Positions 14,265 to 19,299 of a stretch of 19,299 nucleotides of DNA are shown one piece after another. The DNA is from CAVHIG01 sp963636105. Its GTDB lineage: Bacteria > Bacillota > Clostridia > Peptostreptococcales > Anaerovoracaceae. Numbering within the stretch: position 1 is the stretch's first letter; each line of letters opens with the position of its first letter. The DNA is taken from contig CAVHIG010000040.1 of NCBI GenBank assembly GCA_963636105.1, forward strand, positions 1 through 19,299, given 5' to 3'. The translations under genes were made by a program, and so were the position numbers. Below the pieces are notes generated by a model. The model made no database searches. It was given only the letters and a program-made list of their open reading frames with translations, and was not told the origin of the DNA.

Positions 14265-14290
14265 AGCGCGGAGCGGATAATATCTAAGAC

Positions 14291-14332
14291 AAAAATGGCG
14301 GAGAGGTACAAGACTTCTCCGCCGTTTTATTT
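14291..14332 (+). terminator. Terminator ending the cdaA-to-ywlG run
   Basis: GGCGGAGA and TCTCCGCC pair around an 11-12 base loop, extended by A-T pairs, followed by TTTTATTT. It faces gltX, which is convergent. Confidence 0.85.
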
Positions 14333-14405
14333 CGTTTTCAATCAAGGAATATTTTGTATGGCTTCCGAGAGTTCACAGCTGATAGCTCACAGCCAGCCCT
14401 AATGC

Positions 14406-16076
14406 CTACAGCTCACTCATAAACTTCTTCACACGTCCTATTGTGCGCTCCTCGCCGAGTATCTGCTGAATTTCCCTGATGTCAGGCGACTGGCTGCGGC
14501 CGGAGACAGCGATTCTGATGACCGTACTCACATGGCCCACATGACCCTTGTACATGTCCGGATTCTTCTTGTAATCCTTTGGCTTTGCGGCATATCCCAT
14601 CTCGCTTGCAATATCACGGATTTTGCCAAACCAGACTTCCTGGTCGTCTGCGTGGTCGTAGGTCGCAAGATACTTTTCGAGTATCTCCTTTGCGTCTTCC
14701 TTGGAGACATTTTCAGGAATTTCGTCTTCGATTTCAAAGTACTCGTCAAAGAAGTATTTGATAAAGTCGAATATCTGCTGCGCGTAGACGAGGTCCTTGC
14801 GCGGCTTGTCGCCCGTGCGGCCGAGATCCAAAATCGCGGCGAGGTAATCCTCATGGCCTTCAAAGAGCGGGGACAGCTCAGGCTTGAACTCTCTTGCCCA
14901 CTTTTTCATGAATTCCGCAAGCTCCTTTGCCGGGATTTTTACGAGGACATCCTTGCAGATGTTGTTGAGCTTGTCAAGATCAAAGAGCGCCCCGTCGTTG
15001 CTCATTTTTTCAGTAGTGAAGGCGAACTCATCTATGTCAGCGTCAGGATTTGCCATGCGCCATTCCTCATAATTCGAATTGAGAATTGTGAGGAGGTACT
15101 CTCTTACAGCTGCCGGGTGGTAGCCCAGATTTCTGTAATAGTCGAGCGAAAGCTCTGGATCGTGGCGTTTTGAGAGCTTGCGCTTCTGACCGGTCGTCTC
15201 ATCTATCTTCATGAGCTGCGCCGTATGACAGAATATCGGCATTTCAAAGCCCGTCTTTTCAAAGAGCTCGATATGTATAGGCAGGGACGGCAGCCATTCC
15301 GCGCCTCTTACAACGTGCGTGGTGCGCATAAAGTGGTCGTCTATAACGTGCGCAAAGTGATAGGTCGGTATGCCGTTTGCCTTGAGGATTACAACGTCCT
15401 GGTTATTTTCCGGCATAGAAAGAGTGCCTCTGATGCCGTCTTCTACTGAGACGTGGCGCATCTCATCGGCCGGAATGTCGGTAGCGCCGCTTGATTTGAG
15501 CCTTATTACATAAGGGATGCCGGCCTTTATCTTCTCTTCTATCTCCTCATATGTGAGATTGCGGCTTACAGCATATTTACCGTAAACGCCGTAGTTCTCC
15601 TTCGCAGCGGCCTGCTTCTCCTTGATGGCCTCGATCTCCTCGGCTGTCAAGAAGCAAGGGTAGGCCTGGTCCTTCTTCACCATTTCCTTTGCAAAGCACT
15701 GGTAGATTTCACCGCGCTGAGACTGGTAGTAAGGGCCGTAGTCACCGATGTGACCGTCGATCGTGGCTCCCTCGTCAAAATTTATGTCAAAAAACTTGAG
15801 AGAGGTGATGATGGTCTCGACAGCGCCTTCTACATAGCGCTTATCGTCCGTATCCTCTATACGCAAGAAAAAGGTGCCGCCCGACTGGTGAGCGAGCCTT
15901 TCATCTACAAACGCGCCATAGAGGTTTCCGAGATGTATAAATCCCGTAGGGCTCGGGCCGAGTCTTGTGACCTTTGCGCCTTCCGGAAGCTTTCTCGGCG
16001 GGAAAATCTCCTCATAGTCCGCGGGCGACTTTGTGATATGCGGGAATAAAAGCTCCGCTAATTTGTTGTAATCCAT
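14406..16076 (-). CDS. gltX: Glutamyl-tRNA synthetase (divergent type)
   Basis: Class I synthetase charging tRNA with glutamate. The HIGH-equivalent lies in RLGPSPTGFIHLGNLYGA (38-54; HLGN at 48-51 in place of HIGG/HVGG), followed by FFLRIEDTDDKRYVEGA. KLSKR is at 300-304. The C-terminal helical anticodon-binding domain ends in GRVKKFMSEL. At 556 residues it is longer than the usual 470-500-residue bacterial GluRS, with an N-terminal extension of about 35 residues before the catalytic core. The ATG at 16074-16076 has GGAGA eight bases upstream; the frame is open further upstream to 16166 but without a better start. It is the only gene of its transcript. A tRNA-Glu gene lies 1.3 kb away on the same strand. 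Whether it is discriminating or also charges tRNA-Gln cannot be told. Confidence 0.92.
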   Translation of the reverse strand: MDYNKLAELLFPHITKSPADYEEIFPPRKLPEGAKVTRLGPSPTGFIHLGNLYGAFVDERLAHQSGGTFFLRIEDTDDKRYVEGAVETIITSLKFFDINFDEGATIDGHIGDYGPYYQSQRGEIYQCFAKEMVKKDQAYPCFLTAEEIEAIKEKQAAAKENYGVYGKYAVSRNLTYEEIEEKIKAGIPYVIRLKSSGATDIPADEMRHVSVEDGIRGTLSMPENNQDVVILKANGIPTYHFAHVIDDHFMRTTHVVRGAEWLPSLPIHIELFEKTGFEMPIFCHTAQLMKIDETTGQKRKLSKRHDPELSLDYYRNLGYHPAAVREYLLTILNSNYEEWRMANPDADIDEFAFTTEKMSNDGALFDLDKLNNICKDVLVKIPAKELAEFMKKWAREFKPELSPLFEGHEDYLAAILDLGRTGDKPRKDLVYAQQIFDFIKYFFDEYFEIEDEIPENVSKEDAKEILEKYLATYDHADDQEVWFGKIRDIASEMGYAAKPKDYKKNPDMYKGHVGHVSTVIRIAVSGRSQSPDIREIQQILGEERTIGRVKKFMSEL

Positions 16077-16205
16077 ATGTAAAATCTCCATTCTGTATTT
16101 TTTTACCTGTAAATATTTTCTGCCGTATTTGTCTGGGGCTTTTGAGCGCTTTGCAGTGCCGGACAAGCGACTTTTCTTACGGCCTTTGCTTGCTCTTAAT
16201 GCTTT

Positions 16206-16234
16206 ATTTTATCAAAATGCGCAGGCTGTGGCAA
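16206..16234 (-). promoter_or_regulatory. gltX promoter
   Basis: Minus strand: TTGCCA (16229-16234), exact 17-bp spacer, TAAAAT (16206-16211). Start point near 16199, so the leader is about 120 bases. No T-box motif is apparent in it. Confidence 0.7.
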
Positions 16235-16300
16235 GATGTGCGGGTGATATTGCAAAAGATTTTTGTTGCGATTTTTGCGGAAATTGCGGGGGATTTGGTG

Positions 16301-16306
16301 TACAAT
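16301..16306 (+). promoter_or_regulatory. Likely -10 for the CmpB-type gene
   Basis: TACAAT at 16301-16306, 34 bp before the start codon. The -35 is poor; the nearest TTGCGG gives a 20-bp spacer. Confidence 0.35.
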
Positions 16307-16339
16307 AGGGGGAAGAGGACATAAGGGAGGGATTGAGAT

Positions 16340-17275
16340 TTGAATTTCTATTATTATATATGTTATTTTGTGATATATGCGTTCTTGGGCTGGTGCACGG
16401 AGGTCGCTTACCAGGCGGTGCACAGGGGAAAATTTGTAAACCGCGGCTTCCTAAACGGCCCGGTCTGCCCGGTCTATGGCTTCGGCATGGTAGCCGTAAT
16501 CTTTTGCCTGAGCAGAATACAGGACAACGCGCTTGAGCTCTTTATAGGTGCCGTGCTTTTGACATCCGCCATAGAATGGTCTACGGGCTTTATACTCGAA
16601 AAGGTCTTCCACGCAAAGTGGTGGGATTATTCCGACAGACCACTGAATCTAAACGGCTACATCTGCCTGGAATTTTCCATAATCTGGGGTCTTGCCTGCC
16701 TCATAGTAATGGACGCCATCCAGCCACTTATAAATACGCTCATAGGCATCACTCCGCTGCTACTGGGCGAGATTTTACTTGCGATTTTTTACGGAACGAT
16801 GCTTGCCGACGCTATAGTAACCGTAAATACACTCACAAAGCTCAACAAGCAGCTCGCGCATCTCCAGGAAATCTCCGCTTCTATGCGCCGAATTTCTGAT
16901 AGCCTGGGCGAAAATATCTACGAGGGCGTGACAAATATAGAGGAGAGGAAAAAGCTTGCCAAGAGCCTGCTTGAGGAGAAAAAAGCCGATCTCAGGGAGA
17001 ATATAGAGGACTTCAAAGAGAATATGGATGATCTCAAAGAGGATATGGAGAGCCGCAGCGAGGCCTTTGCAAATGAGCTGCGCAAAAATCTCGACGAGCT
17101 GCGCGAGGAATACCGCAAATCCGAGCTTGAGCGGCACTTTGGCTACGGCCGTATCCTGAAGGCCTTCCCTGACATGAAGCACAAGAGGAATGCCGAGTCC
17201 CTGGAAACTTTGAGACGCGATATAAGGGCTGAGATCTTGGCACGCAGGGAAGAGAAAAAGGCAGCTAGAAAATAG
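16340..17275 (+). CDS. CmpB-type putative ABC transporter permease (PF06541 family) with coiled-coil tail
   Basis: Integral membrane protein of 311 residues. The first 165 residues match the CmpB family: YFVIYAFLGWCTEVAYQAVHRGKFVNRGFLNGPVCPVYGFG, EWSTGFILEKVFHAKWWDYSDRPLNLNGYICLEFSIIWG, with about five membrane segments. The family is called a permease by similarity only; its transport role is unproven and no ATPase is adjacent. Residues about 165-265 are highly charged and predicted coiled coil, with heptads such as RENIEDF-KENMDDL-KEDMESR, ending in a basic Arg/Lys tail, presumably cytoplasmic. The start is TTG at 16340, supported by GGGAGG nine bases upstream; no ATG is in reach. A terminator follows 25 bases after the stop. 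Confidence 0.85.
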   Translation: MNFYYYICYFVIYAFLGWCTEVAYQAVHRGKFVNRGFLNGPVCPVYGFGMVAVIFCLSRIQDNALELFIGAVLLTSAIEWSTGFILEKVFHAKWWDYSDRPLNLNGYICLEFSIIWGLACLIVMDAIQPLINTLIGITPLLLGEILLAIFYGTMLADAIVTVNTLTKLNKQLAHLQEISASMRRISDSLGENIYEGVTNIEERKKLAKSLLEEKKADLRENIEDFKENMDDLKEDMESRSEAFANELRKNLDELREEYRKSELERHFGYGRILKAFPDMKHKRNAESLETLRRDIRAEILARREEKKAARK

Positions 17276-17299
17276 CGATTGGCAATTACAAAAAAATGG

Positions 17300-17329
17300 A
17301 ACTCCGTCGATTTCTCGACGGAGTTTTGT
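17300..17329 (+). terminator. Terminator of the CmpB-type gene
   Basis: AACTCCGTCGA/TCGACGGAGTT, 11 bp, loop TTTC, followed by TTGTT. It directly abuts the 3' end of the convergent tRNA-Glu and may serve both strands. Confidence 0.85.
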
Positions 17330-17404
17330 TGGTATCACCTAGGGGAGTCGAACCCCTGATTCCAGCGTGAGAGGCTAGCGTCTTGACCACTTGACCAAGG
17401 TGAC
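17330..17404 (-). tRNA. tRNA-Glu (anticodon CUC)
   Basis: Reads GAG codons. The acceptor GTCACCT pairs with AGGTGAT (one wobble), anticodon stem CTAGC/GCTGG, loop CTCTCAC with anticodon CTC, T-stem AGGGG/CCCCT with loop TTCGACT. Discriminator A and encoded CCA at 17330-17332. D-stem of three pairs, typical for tRNA-Glu. Confidence 0.93.
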
Positions 17405-17633
17405 ATATTAAGCTTGAATCACTGTTCGAATCGTTTTGAGCGGTTCGAACAAAAACAATTATACGACATTACAAGACGTTTGTCCAGTACTTTTTTTAAA
17501 AAATTCATTTTTTGTCTGCGCAGGGCCTTGAGCCGTCTGCGAACTCAAGGCCGCAAATCGCGAGTCCTTTGCTTTTGCAGGAACTTGCGGCTTTTGGAGA
17601 GCCTTCGCTGTTTCCGCAGGAAAGGCGGTGAAA
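17405..17633. other. Spacer between tRNA-Glu and the AI-2E transporter gene
   Basis: No gene. It contains an inverted repeat TGTTCGAATCG/CGGTTCGAACA (17423-17451) in the tRNA-Glu leader, the tRNA promoter, a hairpin GGCCTTGAG/CTCAAGGCC (17524-17552) lacking a U-run on either strand, and GCTGTTTCCGC (17607-17617), one base off the dispersed 11-mer. Confidence 0.65.
17458..17486 (-). promoter_or_regulatory. tRNA-Glu promoter
   Basis: Minus strand: TGGACA (17481-17486), 17-bp spacer, perfect TATAAT (17458-17463). The start point falls near 17451, so the transcript would begin in the TGTTCGAA inverted repeat about 47 bases before the mature tRNA. Confidence 0.8.
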
Positions 17634-18893
17634 TTACGAAGCCGCCCGCCGCTGCTCTGCCCAGCTTGCCCACTTTTGGATAAATACTTTGAGTATTCCG
17701 GCGATTGGTACTGCTATGATCATCGCAACTATGCCGCCGTAGTGTCCGCCAATCGTCACGGCAAGGAGCACAAAGAGCGGGTGCAAGCCGGTAGATGAGC
17801 CTACAACTCTCGGATATATGAGATTGCTGTCGATTTGCTGCACCGCGAAGAGAACCAGCACGGCTATGATGCCCTGCGAGAGGCCGCCGGTGATGGTGCC
17901 CACAAGGAAGGCCGGAATCATGCCGATGAAAGGCCCAAAGTACGGAATCACGTTTGTGAGGCCAGCGAAGCAGCCTATGAAAACCGCAAAGTCAAGCTTC
18001 ATAATCGAAAGGCCTATCGAGGACAAAATGGCCACGATGAGGGCATCGAGCAGCGCGCCGCGGACAAATTTCGAAACGACGCCGTTGATTTCGGTCAAGG
18101 TGCCGTTTATGGCGAGGCTTGCCTTTTCCGGCAGCGCAAGTCTCAGAAAGCTGCGCCAGAGTCCGAGGAAGAAGTCCTTGTCGTAGAGCAGATATATACT
18201 GATCATGATGCCGATAAATACGTTTGCGATGCTGCCCACGATGCCGCTGACAAAGTTTATGATGCCGCTCGTGCTGAAGTTGTTGCTGAACCATGAAACT
18301 ATGGAGTTTACAAGCTCGTTTATCTTGTCGCTGAAGACGCCCTCAGGAAGGGAGCCGACCCAGCCGCGGATTACGTCTTCGTTGCTCTGGAAGTAGGCGA
18401 TGATGCTGTTTGCCGCGGATTCTATGCCGTCGAACGAGAAGCTGCCGACGATAAGTACCGCGAAGGCGTAGACTATGAGGCAAATAATTACAATTATTAG
18501 CAGATATGTCAGAAGCACGGAGATGAGCCGCGCGCGTTTCTGTTTTTTTGCCCTTTGCGCAGCATCTCTTTCTTGGCTTTTGGAAACTGCGCCGTCGACT
18601 TCTGACGCTGTGTCATTCGCGGAAACGGCGTGGTCTATCCTCAAGAGGCGAGCGACGAGGTTTCTGCGGAGGAAGTCCGCAAGCGGATTCAGAAGATAAG
18701 CGAGCAAAAGCCCGATAAAGAGTGGCGCAAATGCGGAGCCCAGGCTTCCCAGCACCTGCACAGCCACCAAGAATACATTGTCAAAATTGCTTATTATAAA
18801 GTAGAGAATATAAAGCAGCGCCGCCGTAAACGCGATAAAAATGCTGTGCTTCATATAATTGTTGTCGCTCAGAACTTCTTTTATTTTTTTCAT
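17634..18893 (-). CDS. AI-2E/PerM-family transporter
   Basis: A 419-residue polytopic membrane protein of the AI-2E exporter-like family (PF01594). Members include putative autoinducer exporters and sodium/proton antiporter-like proteins; the substrate here is unknown. There are about seven to eight membrane segments, with two near the N-terminus (about 17-35, 50-70). Family signatures near the C-terminus are FAGLTNVIPYFGPFIGMIPA and SNLIYPRVVGSSTGLHPLFVLLAV, then GGHYGGIVAMIIAVPIAG. The cytoplasmic loop at about 85-122 is long and polar, contains two AVS-type segments (HAVSAND and GAVSKSQ), and is encoded by sequence related to the dispersed palindrome. The ATG at 18891-18893 has GAGAGGA at a somewhat long distance. 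Confidence 0.88.
   Translation of the reverse strand: MKKIKEVLSDNNYMKHSIFIAFTAALLYILYFIISNFDNVFLVAVQVLGSLGSAFAPLFIGLLLAYLLNPLADFLRRNLVARLLRIDHAVSANDTASEVDGAVSKSQERDAAQRAKKQKRARLISVLLTYLLIIVIICLIVYAFAVLIVGSFSFDGIESAANSIIAYFQSNEDVIRGWVGSLPEGVFSDKINELVNSIVSWFSNNFSTSGIINFVSGIVGSIANVFIGIMISIYLLYDKDFFLGLWRSFLRLALPEKASLAINGTLTEINGVVSKFVRGALLDALIVAILSSIGLSIMKLDFAVFIGCFAGLTNVIPYFGPFIGMIPAFLVGTITGGLSQGIIAVLVLFAVQQIDSNLIYPRVVGSSTGLHPLFVLLAVTIGGHYGGIVAMIIAVPIAGILKVFIQKWASWAEQRRAAS
18582..18629. repeat. Dispersed-palindrome-like sequence within the AI-2E gene
   Basis: GGAAACTGC (18582-18590) and GCGGAAACGGC (18619-18629) lie 29 bp apart, here in direct orientation, within the codons of the polar loop. 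CvpA uses the same 12 bases GCCGTTTCCGCG to encode AVSA. Confidence 0.5.
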
Positions 18894-19118
18894 CCCTGAT
18901 CTTATCCTCTCGTATTTTGCCCGCAGAAGGCTCTTGCTTAGAATAGGAAGCCTAGCGGCCTTTCTGGTCTAAGCTTTTTAGAATGCCCGGGCAGTTTCCG
19001 CGAAAAATATAGAGCCTGCCCGTCTCTAACGCTTATTGTATACCCAAAGAGGGAAATAGGCAAATTAAAAATATCTTAAAATCCAATTTAACTTTTTGAA
19101 AAAATGAGAAAATACCTC
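18894..19118. other. Intergenic region before the tandem promoters
   Basis: No gene. It holds an imperfect inverted repeat GCTTAGA (18936-18942)/TCTAAGC (18968-18974), with inner pairing and five T on the plus strand, which could terminate plus-strand reading before the promoters. A half-copy of the dispersed repeat lies at 18985-19003. An A+T-rich stretch at about 19060-19115 could act as an UP element for the first promoter. Confidence 0.55.
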
Positions 19119-19147
19119 TTGACTTGTGGTGAAAAGTTTGATATTAT
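19119..19147 (+). promoter_or_regulatory. rRNA-type promoter P1
   Basis: TTGACT, 17-bp spacer, TATTAT. The transcript would open with GCTGTC-GCGA-GACAGC (19154-19169), a six-pair hairpin capped by a GNRA tetraloop. Confidence 0.85.
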
Positions 19148-19232
19148 AGACAGGCTGTCGCGAGACAGCGGTGGCGTACGGCGATTCTAAATTACCGGCG
19201 ATAAAAAATCTTTGAAAAACTTAAAAAAGTTG

Positions 19233-19261
19233 TTGACAACTGCTTGAAAGTTTGATAAGAT
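19233..19261 (+). promoter_or_regulatory. rRNA-type promoter P2
   Basis: Perfect TTGACA, 17-bp spacer, TAAGAT. From -35 to about +18 it is identical to P1 at 34 of 47 positions, including AAGTTTGATA and GCTGTCRCGAGA. GCTGTCA (19268-19274) pairs with TGACAGC (19290-19296). Tandem promoters of this strength with an untranslated leader point to a 16S rRNA gene just past the window end. Confidence 0.85.
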
Positions 19262-19299
19262 AATGAAGCTGTCACGAGAGAACATTGAATGACAGCAAG

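Noticed and set aside
14532..15173. 213-codon plus-strand frame within gltX
   Set aside because: Opposite-strand shadow of GluRS; hydrophobic composition arises from complementing Lys/Glu-rich codons.
16077..16199. T-box leader for gltX
   Set aside because: The leader shows no T-box consensus, specifier stem or antiterminator/terminator pair.
17524..17552. Terminator for the AI-2E transporter gene
   Set aside because: The 9-bp hairpin is clear but neither strand has a U-run directly after it, so I list it only as a hairpin.

Overview
The window looks like chromosomal core sequence from an anaerobic Gram-positive Clostridia-type bacterium of moderate GC. The evidence is the cdaA-cdaR-glmM-glmS cluster (typical of Firmicutes), a long-form hibernation factor, a UPF0340/YwlG protein, a CmpB-type membrane protein, a fermentation-type CoA-transferase, strong AGGAGG ribosome binding sites and sigma-A-type promoters. 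I cannot name the genus. There is no phage, transposase or CRISPR signal.

Layout. 1-2761 (minus strand): lipoate ligase (3' end cut by the window edge), alanine racemase, and a short NrdD-C-terminus-like protein. 2762-3390: a complex stable-RNA locus with a possible 27-residue Cys-rich peptide, a promoter, a duplicated 5' half of tRNA-Arg(CCU), a 17-bp hairpin, an inverted copy of the tRNA D-arm/anticodon segment, then the intact tRNA-Arg(CCU) and its terminator. 3391-3724: non-coding, with a short direct repeat, a strong terminator-like hairpin and a 14-bp perfect inverted repeat. 3725-5083 (minus): butyryl/4-hydroxybutyryl-type CoA-transferase with a promoter and a Rex-like operator. 5249-5317: short tandem repeat. 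5314-5955 (minus): CvpA-family membrane protein. 6115-6806 (plus): promoter, structured leader RNA and hpf.

6910-10411 and onward (plus): cdaA, cdaR, glmM and glmS link c-di-AMP synthesis to amino-sugar supply for peptidoglycan. Adenosylhomocysteinase and a YwlG-like protein follow, up to a terminator at 14291. 14406-16234 (minus): a divergent GluRS with its own promoter. 16340-17275 (plus): a CmpB-type membrane protein with a long coiled-coil tail. 17330-17404 (minus): tRNA-Glu(CUC). 17634-18893 (minus): AI-2E/PerM-family transporter. 19119-19299 (plus): two tandem, mutually similar strong promoters whose transcripts begin with GCTGTC hairpins. This is almost certainly the start of an rRNA operon lying just beyond the window.

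Three things deserve attention. First, the tRNA-Arg locus carries, upstream of the tRNA, a segment antisense to the tRNA's own anticodon arm. Second, hpf has a compact structured 5' leader. Third, an 11-mer (GCGGAAACTGC and its complement) occurs five times exactly plus several near-matches, often as palindromic pairs in operon gaps, with related sequence inside two coding regions. It looks like a dispersed palindromic repeat family.
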